Positions 52,935 to 61,574 of a stretch of 64,000 nt of DNA are shown here, piece after piece; position 1 is the first letter of the stretch, and the number at the start of each line of letters is the position of its first letter. The DNA lies in assembly GCF_004025585.1 (NCBI RefSeq), contig NZ_QTZO01000005.1, positions 186,001-250,000 of the forward strand. Reading direction: 5' to 3'. The position numbers and the translations under genes are program-made. The DNA comes from Pseudodesulfovibrio sp. S3 (GTDB taxonomy: Bacteria > Desulfobacterota > Desulfovibrionia > Desulfovibrionales > Desulfovibrionaceae). The notes below the pieces were generated by a model. The model was not told where the DNA came from. It saw nothing but the letters and a program-made list of their open reading frames with translations, and did no database searches.

Positions 52935-54656
52935 ATGTCTGAGGCTCATTATTATAGCGGCTTGGCCAAAAGCATGATGTTCACCATCATTCTCGTTTCG
53001 TTCGCGCCCCTGCTCGCCGTCGTTCTCATTGCAGGATATCAGTACAGCGCAGCCTACGAGGAAAAGGTCGAGGCGCATCTGCGCGAACTGGTGCTCAAAC
53101 ATGATCAGTCCGTTGACGCCTATCTTGAGGAAAAGGTTGCCGAAATCCGGGTGTTGTCCGAGGTCATCGACCTGGGCAAGTTGTACAATCCTGACGGGAT
53201 ACACGCACTGCACGCCGCGCTGACCCGTGGGCACGGGAGTGATTTCGTGGATCTCGGGCTGATCGACGACAAAGGCATCCAGGTGGCCTATTCCGGGCCG
53301 TTCCAGTTGCAGGGTGTGGATTATTCACAGCAGGCATGGTTCAAGGCCGTGCAACAGCGGGATGTTCACGTCAGCGATGTCGGGCTCGGACTCCGCGGCG
53401 TTCCCCATTTCATCATCGCGCAGCGCATGCAGGCGGGCGGCAAGGAGTGGGTGCTGCGTACCACCCTGGATTTTATCGCCTTCAACAGGTTGGTTGAGGA
53501 CATCCGTATCGGTGAAACCGGCATGGCCTACATCATCAACAAGCACGGCCAGTTTCAGACCACCCCCCGCCGCGACCTGACCTCAGAGGTTCCGTTTCTG
53601 CGCCAGATGGCTGAGTCCATGACGCTGGGCGGTGACCTGGTGCGTGGTCGGGCCTCCATGTCCATCATCACCAACCCGGCCACCAACCGCGAAACCATAT
53701 TCGTGACCAGCCCCATCAAGGGCGGCGACTGGCTCATGGTTTACCAGCAGGATGTCGACGACGCCTTCGCCACCCTCAACCGCAGCCGGAATTTCGCCCT
53801 GCTCGTCCTGCTTATCGGTGGCATTGCCATCACGGTCATGGCTCTCCTGATGAGCAGACGCATGGCCCGGAAGGTGGAGAAGGCTGACGAGGCCAAGGAA
53901 ATCATGAACGATCAGGTCATCGAGGCGGGCAAACTCGCCAGTGTGGGCGAACTGGCGGCAGGCATCGCTCACGAGATCAACAATCCGGTCGCCATAATGG
54001 TGGAGGAGGCCGGTTGGATTCAGGATCTTCTTGAGGAAGGATTGGCAAAGGGAGACAACGAACGTGAGGTTCAGCGTGCCTTGAACCAGATCCGCACCCA
54101 GGGCACACGGTGCAAGGAGATCACGCACAAGCTGCTCAGTTTTGCCCGCAAGATCGACCCTACGGTCACGACCTTCGACCTCAACAATCTGGTCATGGAG
54201 ATCGTGGAACTTTCCCAGCAGAGGGCCAAGTACGCCAATGTGGTCATCGAGACGAGCCTGGGGGACGGTATTCCCTCGGTCAAGGCGAGTCCGTCAGAGA
54301 TGCAGCAGGTTTTTCTCAATCTGGTCAACAACGCCATCGACGCCATGGATCCGGGCGGCGGCGATCTTGACATTATTACGCGTTTTGAGGGGAGCGTGGT
54401 GGTGGTGTCCATCTCGGACACCGGATGCGGCATTCCCCAGGCGAACCTGCAGCGCATATTCGATCCGTTTTTCACCACCAAGCCCGTGGGCAAGGGGACC
54501 GGGCTGGGGCTGTCCATCATCTACGGCATCATCAACAAGATGGACGGCACGATTTCCGTAAGTTCCGTAGTGGGGCAGGGGACCACCTTCACCCTCCGGC
54601 TTCCGGTGGCGGGGGATGTGGAAACCGGCGCGCGAAAGGATGAAACAGTGGCCTGA
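52935..54656 (+). CDS. sensor histidine kinase with dCache-type sensor
   Basis: The ATG at 52935 (with GGAG upstream) gives 573 residues. Membrane helices at about 17-38 and 290-310 flank a periplasmic region with Cache-like blocks (DFVDLGLIDDKGIQVAYSGP and GGKEWVLRTTLDF). No HAMP domain is obvious. The phosphoacceptor is H346 in GIAHEINNP, of the NtrB-like HisKA type. The ATPase domain has LVNNAIDAMD, DTGCGIP and GTGLGLSI. It is the first gene of a five-gene signalling operon whose receivers follow at once. The signal may be a small molecule. Confidence 0.94.
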   Translation: MSEAHYYSGLAKSMMFTIILVSFAPLLAVVLIAGYQYSAAYEEKVEAHLRELVLKHDQSVDAYLEEKVAEIRVLSEVIDLGKLYNPDGIHALHAALTRGHGSDFVDLGLIDDKGIQVAYSGPFQLQGVDYSQQAWFKAVQQRDVHVSDVGLGLRGVPHFIIAQRMQAGGKEWVLRTTLDFIAFNRLVEDIRIGETGMAYIINKHGQFQTTPRRDLTSEVPFLRQMAESMTLGGDLVRGRASMSIITNPATNRETIFVTSPIKGGDWLMVYQQDVDDAFATLNRSRNFALLVLLIGGIAITVMALLMSRRMARKVEKADEAKEIMNDQVIEAGKLASVGELAAGIAHEINNPVAIMVEEAGWIQDLLEEGLAKGDNEREVQRALNQIRTQGTRCKEITHKLLSFARKIDPTVTTFDLNNLVMEIVELSQQRAKYANVVIETSLGDGIPSVKASPSEMQQVFLNLVNNAIDAMDPGGGDLDIITRFEGSVVVVSISDTGCGIPQANLQRIFDPFFTTKPVGKGTGLGLSIIYGIINKMDGTISVSSVVGQGTTFTLRLPVAGDVETGARKDETVA

Positions 54657-54690
54657 ACGGGCCACAATAAAGAACAATCAGGAGGGGCAG

Positions 54691-55122
54691 ATGCCTGCAA
54701 GAATTCTTCTCGTTGACGATGAACAAGGTTTTGTGGACACCATGGCCAAGCGCCTGGAAAACCGTGGATTCACCGTGCGTTCCGCCTATAATGGTCAGGA
54801 CGGCATCAATGCCTTGGGCGGTGATGTAAACTTCGATGTGGTCATTCTTGACGTCAAGATGCCCGGCATGGACGGCAACGAGGTGCTGAAGGTCATCAAG
54901 GCGGAATTCCCCCTGGTGGAAGTCATCATGCTTACCGGGCATGCCACTGTGGAATCCGCCATTGAGGGCATGAAGGGCGGGGCGTTCGATTACATGATGA
55001 AGCCGTGTAACCTTGAGGAACTGATTGCCAAGGTCGGGGATGCCTACGACAAGAAGCAGGCTCACGAAACCAAGATTTTGGAGGCCCGCGCCAGGCATAT
55101 CGTCTTGCGAAGGGGCGATTAG
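54691..55122 (+). CDS. stand-alone receiver protein 1
   Basis: The 143-residue protein is a single receiver domain with an extra C-terminal helix of about 20 residues. Acidic pocket D9, D10 and E11, phosphoacceptor D54 in ILDVKMPG, T in MLTGHA and K in MMKPC are intact. No output domain. AGGAGGGG lies before the ATG. It should be phosphorylated by the adjacent kinase. Confidence 0.93.
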   Translation: MPARILLVDDEQGFVDTMAKRLENRGFTVRSAYNGQDGINALGGDVNFDVVILDVKMPGMDGNEVLKVIKAEFPLVEVIMLTGHATVESAIEGMKGGAFDYMMKPCNLEELIAKVGDAYDKKQAHETKILEARARHIVLRRGD

Positions 55123-55132
55123 GGAGAATCTC

Positions 55133-55504
55133 ATGAGCGATACGCCCATTCGCGTGCTTTTGGTGGATGATGAGGTCGGTTTTGTGGAAGTGCTTGCCAA
55201 GCGCATGGGCAGGCGCGGCTACCTCGTCACATCGTCCATCAGTGGAACCGAGGCCGTTCAGGTGCTCAGGAAGAACGATTTCGATGTGGTTGTGCTTGAC
55301 CTCAAGCTGGAAGATATGGACGGTATTGAAGTCTTGCAGATCATGAAGAAGATGGTACCGGATCTGCCGGTGATCATGCTCACCGGCCACGGTTCCGAGC
55401 AGGCAGCCAGGGAAGGGGTGAAATTCGGCGCCTTCGACTACCTGCTCAAACCGTGCGATCTGGAGGCTCTTCTGGCGAAAATACACCAGGCTGTAGCTCG
55501 GTAG
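55133..55504 (+). CDS. stand-alone receiver protein 2
   Basis: This 123-residue protein is a bare receiver domain. D12 and D13 form the acidic pocket, D56 in VVLDLKLEDMD is the phosphoacceptor, T lies in MLTGHG and K in LLKPC. The segment after the phosphoacceptor (LKLEDMD) departs from the common KMPGMD, so it may bind partners differently from its neighbours. AGGGAGA precedes the start. Confidence 0.93.
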   Translation: MSDTPIRVLLVDDEVGFVEVLAKRMGRRGYLVTSSISGTEAVQVLRKNDFDVVVLDLKLEDMDGIEVLQIMKKMVPDLPVIMLTGHGSEQAAREGVKFGAFDYLLKPCDLEALLAKIHQAVAR

Positions 55505-55535
55505 AAGAAAACGGACGGAAAACATGGAGAGGCCC

Positions 55536-55946
55536 ATGGCCCCAATAAGAACGCTTCTCGTGGATGATGAAGATTCCTTTCGCAGTACGCTGGGCAAACG
55601 ATTGACCCGGCGGGGTGTGATTGTGGAACAGGCCGGGTCCGGCGAAGAGGCCCTGGAAAAGTTGGAGGAGTTTCAACCGGACGTGATCCTGCTTGATGTC
55701 AAGATGCCCGGCATGGACGGCCTGACGGCCCTGCGCAAGATCAAGAGTGCGAGTCCGCAGGTGGAAGTGGTCATGCTTACGGGCCATGCCAATATGGAGA
55801 TTGCCATTGAGGGTATGGAGCTGGGCGCGTTCGACTATCTGATGAAGCCCGTGGAGTTTGAAGAACTGCTCTACAAGCTTGAGGATGCATTTACCCGCAA
55901 GAAGCGTCTCGAAGAGAGGCTGGCGGCCAAGACGAACAGTCAATAG
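55536..55946 (+). CDS. stand-alone receiver protein 3
   Basis: The start at 55536 follows GGAG by six bases and gives 136 residues; the upstream ATG at 55524 has weaker support. D54 in LLDVKMPGMDG is the phosphoacceptor; the acidic pocket, T (MLTGHA) and K (MKPVE) are present. There is a basic C-terminal helix but no output domain. It lies 91 bases before the PEP-synthase-like gene. Confidence 0.92.
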   Translation: MAPIRTLLVDDEDSFRSTLGKRLTRRGVIVEQAGSGEEALEKLEEFQPDVILLDVKMPGMDGLTALRKIKSASPQVEVVMLTGHANMEIAIEGMELGAFDYLMKPVEFEELLYKLEDAFTRKKRLEERLAAKTNSQ

Positions 55947-56037
55947 GGGCCGTCCTTGGCCTCTGATTGTGCGCCTCGAATCTGTCTGACATCCATCTGT
56001 GAATGTATCGTAGGATATCCTCGGAGGAAGACCTGCT

Positions 56038-58611
56038 ATGGGCTTTTTCGACTGGCTGTCGTTTGGTAGGAAGGAAAAAACTCCCGAAGAGCGTGCGGAA
56101 ATCCGCCGGGTGTTCGCCACCCGGTTCGACCACTTTCGTCTGCTCATCCAGGCCAATACCCGTGCCCATGAGTTGATCGGCGAACTTGAAGAGGCGCTCC
56201 GGGGCTATACTCCCTATGGTATGCATCACGTCCGGACTCTGTGCACACGAATTTCCACGTCCATATACCAGATGGTCCGTCATTTGGGTGAGCTGGATTC
56301 CCGAGGTCATGCCGATCTTGTGGAGGCCATGCATTCCATCAACAAGCGCATCATGGCGGAGTTGGAGCCGGAGACACTGGCCGTTGAGGGTGCGTCGGTC
56401 ATAGATCTGGCCGAGGTGGGCCGTGACCACGCCGATTTGTGCGGACCCAAGATGGCCATGCTCGGCGAGGCCGGAACCAGCCTTGGGTTGAAAATTCCCG
56501 ACGGCTTCGTGATTACCGTGACGGCCTATGAGCGGTTCATGCAGAACGGCGGGCTTGGCGTCGAGATCGACCGGCTCATCCAGACCATGGACGGCAATGA
56601 CCGGGAATCCGTTTTTCAGGTCTCATCCAGTGTCATGCAGTTGGTCATGGAAACCATGCTGCCCGACGATCTGGCCGAAGATATCCTGTCCGCCTACGAC
56701 AGGCTGTCCGCCGATGTGGGAGGATTGCCCGAACTGGCCGTCCGTTCGAGTGCCCTGGGGGAGGACATCGAGGGGTCGTCCTATGCGGGCCAGTACCGTT
56801 CTGTGCTCAACGTGGACCGCGCTTCGCTCCTGGCCGCCTACAAGGAGGTCCTTGCTTCCAAGTATTCGCGCCAGGCCATGGCCTATCGTCTGGGACACGG
56901 CATCCGGGACGAGGACGTGGCCATGAGCGTGGGGTGCATGACCATGGTTCGGGCCATGTCGGGCGGTGTAGCCTATTCCAGCAGTCCGCTGAACGTGCAC
57001 GACGATACGGTGTCCATTCACTCGGTATGGGGATTGCCAAAGCCCGTGGTGGACGGCACGTCCGGGACCGATGTCATTCTCGTGGGCCGCGAGCCTTTGC
57101 GGGTGGTGGATACCATTATCGCCGAGAAGACCGACATGTATGTGTGCTGCATGGAAGAGGGCGTGTGCCGAGAGCCGCTCCCCGAGGGCCGTGGCAAACT
57201 GTCGTCCCTCTCCGAGGAACAGGCGTTGGTCGTGGCCCGTGAGGCAATGCGCATCGAGGAACATTTTGGTTCGGCCCAGGATATCGAGTGGGCCATGACC
57301 GATGACGGGATTTTTCATCTGCTGCAATGCCGTCCGCTCATGCGGATGTCGTCGGACCCGCAAGCCATGGTGCCACCGGCGGTCCGGTCCGTGCCATTGG
57401 TGACCGGCGGCAGAACGGCCAGCCCCGGCGTTGGAGTCGGCCCGGCTTACACTGTTCGCAAGGACGTGGATGCGCTCACCTTCCCCGACGGCGCAGTGAT
57501 GATACTTCGGCAGGCCCTGCCCAGCCGCGCGGCCCTGCTTGATCGGTGCAGCGCCCTGATCTCCGAACAGGGCGGCATGGCCGGACACTTGGCCAACGTG
57601 GCCCGAGAATTCGGGGTCCCGGCCCTTTTCGGAATATCGGACGTGGTGGGGCGTTTCGAGAACGGGCATATCCTCACGGTGGATGCGGACGGCCGGGCCG
57701 TGTACGACGGCGCGGTGGAGTCGCTGCTGGTGGAGCGCCCGAAGCAGCGCATCATGCGCGGCAGTCCGGTGCAGGCGACGCTGCGCAAGGCAGCGCGGCA
57801 CATCGTCCGGCTCAACCTGACCGACCCGGACTCCACGGAGTTCAATCCGGTCAACTGTCGGACCCTGCATGACATTATGCGCTATTGCCATGAAAAGGCC
57901 GTGACCGGTATGTTCGAGTTCGGCACCAACGACGAATTTCTCGAATCTGCCAGCCGTCAACTCATCAGTGACGTGCCCAAGCAGTTCTGGATACTCAATC
58001 TCGACGACGGTTTTTCCCCTGAAGGTCAGGATCGCAAGGATCGGTGCGTCCTTCTGGAACATGTGGTCTCCGAACCCATGCAGGCAATATGGGAAGGTAT
58101 GCAGGCCGTGCCCTGGGAGGGACCGCCTCCGGTACACGCCAGGGGACTGATGTCGGTCATGTTCGAAGCCACCATGAACCCGGACCTGAACCCCAGTTCC
58201 GGCACCCGTTATACCCAGAAGAATTATTTCATGGTCTCCAAGAACTACTGCTCGCTGCAATCCCGTTTCGGGTTCCATTTTTGCGGAGTGGAGGCCCTGG
58301 TCAGTGACCGGATCAGCGAGAATTACGCCAGCTTCCAGTTCAAGGGTGGTGCTGCGAACATGGAGCGGCGCATCCTGCGTGCCCGGTTTGTCGGTGAACT
58401 GCTGGAAGAATTTGATTTCAGGGTCAGGGTCCGCCAGGACAACATGTTTGCCCGGCTGGAAGGGGTGGACCGCCAAACCATGGCCCACCGTTTGAAAATC
58501 ATCGGCTATCTCATCACGCATACCCGACAGTTGGACATGATCATGTCCAACGAGGCGCAAGTCGCCCGAAGGCGTGCCCGGTTCCTGAAAGATTTCAAGC
58601 TGTTCGACTGA
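56038..58611 (+). CDS. PEP-synthase-like phosphotransferase with unusual C-terminal domain
   Basis: The 857-residue protein has a helical N-terminal part (residues 1-130), an ATP-grasp PEP/pyruvate-dikinase nucleotide domain at about 135-440 (R236 in VRSSALGED, SSYAGQYRSV, IEWAMTDDGIFHLLQCRP cited in part), and a swivelling phospho-histidine domain at about 450-570 with H517 in GGMAGHLANVAREFGVP. The PEP/pyruvate TIM barrel that normally follows is not recognisable; instead there are about 285 residues of unknown fold. GGAGGAAG precedes the ATG. It ends a kinase and triple-receiver operon, so a regulatory or alternative phosphotransfer role is likely. True PEP synthase activity seems unlikely. 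Confidence 0.85.
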   Translation: MGFFDWLSFGRKEKTPEERAEIRRVFATRFDHFRLLIQANTRAHELIGELEEALRGYTPYGMHHVRTLCTRISTSIYQMVRHLGELDSRGHADLVEAMHSINKRIMAELEPETLAVEGASVIDLAEVGRDHADLCGPKMAMLGEAGTSLGLKIPDGFVITVTAYERFMQNGGLGVEIDRLIQTMDGNDRESVFQVSSSVMQLVMETMLPDDLAEDILSAYDRLSADVGGLPELAVRSSALGEDIEGSSYAGQYRSVLNVDRASLLAAYKEVLASKYSRQAMAYRLGHGIRDEDVAMSVGCMTMVRAMSGGVAYSSSPLNVHDDTVSIHSVWGLPKPVVDGTSGTDVILVGREPLRVVDTIIAEKTDMYVCCMEEGVCREPLPEGRGKLSSLSEEQALVVAREAMRIEEHFGSAQDIEWAMTDDGIFHLLQCRPLMRMSSDPQAMVPPAVRSVPLVTGGRTASPGVGVGPAYTVRKDVDALTFPDGAVMILRQALPSRAALLDRCSALISEQGGMAGHLANVAREFGVPALFGISDVVGRFENGHILTVDADGRAVYDGAVESLLVERPKQRIMRGSPVQATLRKAARHIVRLNLTDPDSTEFNPVNCRTLHDIMRYCHEKAVTGMFEFGTNDEFLESASRQLISDVPKQFWILNLDDGFSPEGQDRKDRCVLLEHVVSEPMQAIWEGMQAVPWEGPPPVHARGLMSVMFEATMNPDLNPSSGTRYTQKNYFMVSKNYCSLQSRFGFHFCGVEALVSDRISENYASFQFKGGAANMERRILRARFVGELLEEFDFRVRVRQDNMFARLEGVDRQTMAHRLKIIGYLITHTRQLDMIMSNEAQVARRRARFLKDFKLFD

Positions 58612-59052
58612 GAATCGCCAAGGGGGAATGCCTCCGGCGGCCAGAGGGGAAAACTTTTGAAAAAGTTTTCCCCTCTGGACTCCCCTTTCAAAACTTTTTT
58701 TCGCGCTTCGCGGGGTCTGTGGTTGCTGTGGTGATGCTTTGCGTGAGAACTCTTTCGCCGCAGGCGACCCGGGATTCCAAAGGCCTCGGCCTTTGGCCGC
58801 CGGAGGCGAAATCACCTGACAATTCCGCCGAAGGCGTGCCCGGTTCCTGAAAGATTTCAAGCCGTTCGACTGAGAGTCGCCAAGGGGGAATGCCGTCCCT
58901 TTCAAAACTTTTTTTGCGCTTCGCGGGGTCTGTGGTTGCTGTGGCGATGCTTTGCGTGAGAACTCTTTCGCCGCAGGCGACCCGGGATTCCAAAGGCCCT
59001 CGGCCTTTGGCCGCCGGAGGCGAAATCACCTGACAATTCCGCCGAAGGCGTG
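58566..59052. repeat. imperfect tandem duplication including the 3' end of the PEP-synthase-like gene
   Basis: Unit A (58566-58827, 262 bases) and unit B (58828-59041, 214 bases) are near-identical, and a third fragment (CCGAAGGCGTG) begins at 59042. Each unit begins CCGAAGGCGTGCCCGGTTCC, so unit B carries a copy of the last 14 codons of the gene, out of use. B lacks a 50-base segment of A that holds the hairpin. The rest of the 58612-59135 gap contains no gene. Confidence 0.88.
58619..58720 (-). repeat. dispersed intergenic repeat, copy 5, with hairpin
   Basis: On the minus strand the element begins ACCCCGCGAAGCGCGAAAAA, includes GAAAGGGGAGTCCAGAGGGG, and ends with the CCGCCGGAGGCATTCC block. 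It is the most complete copy. The hairpin has 18-base perfect arms (58641-58658 and 58661-58678, CCAGAGGGGAAAACTTTT and its complement) and may also end the upstream operon. Confidence 0.75.
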
Positions 59053-59081
59053 TCGAGTCTTTCCTGTTGTTTCCGCAAAAG

Positions 59082-59113
59082 AAAGCGGCCCCGGAGAAAT
59101 CCGGGGCCGCTTT
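59082..59113. terminator. terminator after tmcA
   Basis: AAAGCGGCCCCGGA and TCCGGGGCCGCTTT are perfect 14-base arms with a four-base loop. It lies just past tmcA on the minus strand and can also catch plus-strand read-through. Confidence 0.9.
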
Positions 59114-59135
59114 GGTTAACGTGTGTCCTTGGGGT

Positions 59136-59537
59136 CTATTTCGGGTGGCATTCGCCGCAGGCAACAGGGCCTTTGGCCTGCTGCTTGTGACAATCGATGC
59201 ACTGCTGGTGGTAGGCCCGCATGAGCGGGGTGCCGCCGTCGGTGCGTTCCACTGCGTGGCAGGATGCGCAGGTTTCGCCCTCGGAGGACTCTTCGGTGTT
59301 GCGGGTGCCGTCATCGTTCTTGGAATGATGGCAGACCACGCAATCGTCCACGCCGGCCTTTTCGTTGTGAGCGTCATGGGCAAAGGGAACCTGAGGGCGT
59401 TCCAGCTTGGCGAATGCGTCCACGGGGACCATGGTCATATCGTCCTGGGCAAAGGCGGCCGGAGCCATGTATGCGATGACCAACAGAATGATGGTCAGCA
59501 TGGAGGCCGCAAGCTTAATGGTGTTTCTTTTGTGCAT
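59136..59537 (-). CDS. tmcA: type II tetraheme cytochrome c3 (TmcA)
   Basis: This periplasmic cytochrome (133 residues) has a signal peptide cut near residue 30 (AFA). Four CxxCH heme sites lie at residues 66-70, 90-94, 113-117 and 127-131, with extra histidines such as H54 and H57 as axial ligands. In Desulfovibrio the type II c3 takes electrons from the type I c3 and hydrogenase and passes them to the membrane part of the Tmc complex. It is the last gene of the operon, and the stop of tmcB lies 10 bases upstream. Confidence 0.95.
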   Translation of the reverse strand: MHKRNTIKLAASMLTIILLVIAYMAPAAFAQDDMTMVPVDAFAKLERPQVPFAHDAHNEKAGVDDCVVCHHSKNDDGTRNTEESSEGETCASCHAVERTDGGTPLMRAYHQQCIDCHKQQAKGPVACGECHPK

Positions 59538-59546
59538 GGCGTCCTC

Positions 59547-60866
59547 CTACACTTCCGGTTTTTCCATCAGTTCATATATGATGTCGCCGATGAACTTGCC
59601 GTGCATCCCGAGATCATAATAACCGATGATGTCTTCAATGCCGCCGTGACAGTTGTGACACGGAATGACGATGTCCTTGACTCCGGTGTCCTTGAGCTGT
59701 TCAGCCTTGACCCGGTTGCCCGTCATGCGGGTGTTTTTGAACGGCGGACCGCAGTTGATGACGCCGCCACCGGCGCAACAGCAGTAGTTGTGCTCGCGGT
59801 TGGGGGTCATTTCCACCACTTCTTCACAGAGGTAGTGGACAACGTCACGCAGTTTGTCCATCAGGCCGCGGCCACGAATGACATTGCACGGATCCTGAAT
59901 GGTGACGGGTTTTTCGTATTTGTGGGTGATCTTGAGCTTCCCTTCCTGAATCAAATCCCAGTAGAATTCGATGGCATGGATGACCGGGATCGGCATTTCC
60001 TTGTAGCCGAGCCAGCGGTTGCCCATGTCGTAGATGGAGCGGAAGGCATGGCCGCATTCGCCCATGACGATGCGTTTGACGCGCAGTTTCTGTGCGGCTT
60101 CGTAGTGGGCGCGTTTAATGCGGCCCATGTTTTCGTAGTCGCCTACGTACATGCACATGTCGGAGTTGTCCCAGCCCGGATGAGAGGGCATGGTCCAGTC
60201 GATACCGGCAGCGTTCATGATGGCGGCAGCCTGGTATATGAGCTGGGTACGGAACTTGGGTTCCGGTCCGATGACTGAGTAGAAGACATCGGCACCTTCC
60301 TTGTCCAGCGGGATGCGCAATTCCGGGAATTCATCGCGCGCTTCGTCTTCCTGCCACTGCAGGGAGTCGATCCACTCGTCATCCTTGACCCACATCTGGT
60401 TCATGGTGGAGGAGTGGGAATGAGCGGTGTCGCGGATGTATTGCGGGACAACGTCCAGCAGATAACAGATGCGGCGAACCGTAATCATGACATAGGCGAT
60501 GTCGATTCCGATCGGACAGTAGTGTGCACACCTTTTACACAGGTTGCACTCGGTAAAGGCAATCTGAGCCATTTCGTAGATGCGCTCAGGAGAGACCTTC
60601 CCCTTTTTGTCGATGAGTTCGTACATGGTTTCCGTAGCTTTGCTCACCGGGGAGTAGCTCGGATCCTGATCGTGGGACATATAGAAGTGACAACCCTGCG
60701 AGCAGAGGCCGCAACGCATGCATGTTTCTCTATATGCTTTCAGCTTGGCTCCGGTTTCGCCTTTAAGCGTCCGGGTGACCACTTCCTGAATCTTTTCCGT
60801 GGTCAGGCTCGCGACACCGACCTCAAGGCCGACATCGGATATGATTCTGTCAGCTATGTGACTCAT
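59547..60866 (-). CDS. tmcB: Tmc complex iron-sulfur subunit (TmcB; HdrD/DsrK/HmcF type)
   Basis: The 439-residue cytoplasmic subunit has two [4Fe-4S] motifs: C49, C52, C55, C59 (CMRCGLCSQGC) and C107, C110, C113, C117 (CNLCKRCAHYC). A C-terminal cysteine-rich CCG-type region (HNYCCCAGGG and PCHNCHGG) may hold a further cluster as in heterodisulfide reductase. It should bring electrons to or from a cytoplasmic partner of the sulfite-reduction pathway. The partner is not certain. Confidence 0.93.
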   Translation of the reverse strand: MSHIADRIISDVGLEVGVASLTTEKIQEVVTRTLKGETGAKLKAYRETCMRCGLCSQGCHFYMSHDQDPSYSPVSKATETMYELIDKKGKVSPERIYEMAQIAFTECNLCKRCAHYCPIGIDIAYVMITVRRICYLLDVVPQYIRDTAHSHSSTMNQMWVKDDEWIDSLQWQEDEARDEFPELRIPLDKEGADVFYSVIGPEPKFRTQLIYQAAAIMNAAGIDWTMPSHPGWDNSDMCMYVGDYENMGRIKRAHYEAAQKLRVKRIVMGECGHAFRSIYDMGNRWLGYKEMPIPVIHAIEFYWDLIQEGKLKITHKYEKPVTIQDPCNVIRGRGLMDKLRDVVHYLCEEVVEMTPNREHNYCCCAGGGVINCGPPFKNTRMTGNRVKAEQLKDTGVKDIVIPCHNCHGGIEDIIGYYDLGMHGKFIGDIIYELMEKPEV

Positions 60867-60899
60867 TATTCGTACCTCGCGTTACTGTGATGGTTTGGC

Positions 60900-61559
60900 C
60901 TACCAATCATTGGCATGGCGAACGCCGCCGAACTCCGAACCCATGTACGCCCTGGTAAAGAGGACGAACAGTGCATGGCTCAGACGGGTGAACGGGATCA
61001 AAGCGATCAGCAGTTCAGCGGTGAGCACATGCAGGGTGGTCATCAGGAGAACCGGGCCGATCTGGTGATAGGCCAGGACACCGGTGATGAACGGCAGCAC
61101 GACGAGGATCAGGGCAAACCAATCCTGGCAACGGGTAACACCCTTGACATGGGGCAGCGCGCAACGGCGGTATGCAAAGACAGCACAACCTGCGATGACC
61201 ACGAAGCTGACGATGTCGCCGGTATAAGTGGGCAGGCTCGGAAGGCTGATGCCGAAGTTGGTATCCCAGAGAACCACGTGCGCGCTCAGGAACACGGCCA
61301 CCAGAAGGAAGCCGATGTGGAACACGAATGTGGTCACAGTCATGAGCGGGTCGGACTTCCAACCCATGGATTTGAAGGGGACCATCCATGCGAGGATGGA
61401 CCTCAGTCCGTAATACCAGCTCATGTACGCAGTGGAGGAACCGTCTTTGGCCTTGGCCAGGGCATACATGCTGACCAGGCGGTAGATGGAACCAATGATG
61501 AATATGCCAAAGGCTACCCAGGCAAGGGGTCCGGTGGCGAGAGTGTATAAAGCAGTCAT
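60900..61559 (-). CDS. tmcC: Tmc complex cytochrome b subunit (TmcC)
   Basis: The 219-residue membrane protein has about six helices and resembles the NarI/DsrM-type cytochrome b family. Candidate heme ligands are histidines in FVFHIGFLLVAVFLSAHVVLW (part) and in LLMTTLHVLTAELL. It should pass electrons between the periplasmic TmcA and the cytoplasmic TmcB through b hemes. Gaps of 33 bases to tmcB and 15 to tmcD support one operon. Confidence 0.93.
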   Translation of the reverse strand: MTALYTLATGPLAWVAFGIFIIGSIYRLVSMYALAKAKDGSSTAYMSWYYGLRSILAWMVPFKSMGWKSDPLMTVTTFVFHIGFLLVAVFLSAHVVLWDTNFGISLPSLPTYTGDIVSFVVIAGCAVFAYRRCALPHVKGVTRCQDWFALILVVLPFITGVLAYHQIGPVLLMTTLHVLTAELLIALIPFTRLSHALFVLFTRAYMGSEFGGVRHANDW

Positions 61560-61574
61560 ATTGTCTCCCTCCGC

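Noticed and set aside
58641-58678. Perfect 18-base inverted repeat as an insertion-sequence end
   Set aside because: It is a single hairpin within a dispersed intergenic repeat, and no transposase is near.
56623-58905. 760-codon minus-strand open frame opposite the PEP-synthase-like gene
   Set aside because: Antisense shadow; extends into the duplicated non-coding repeat.
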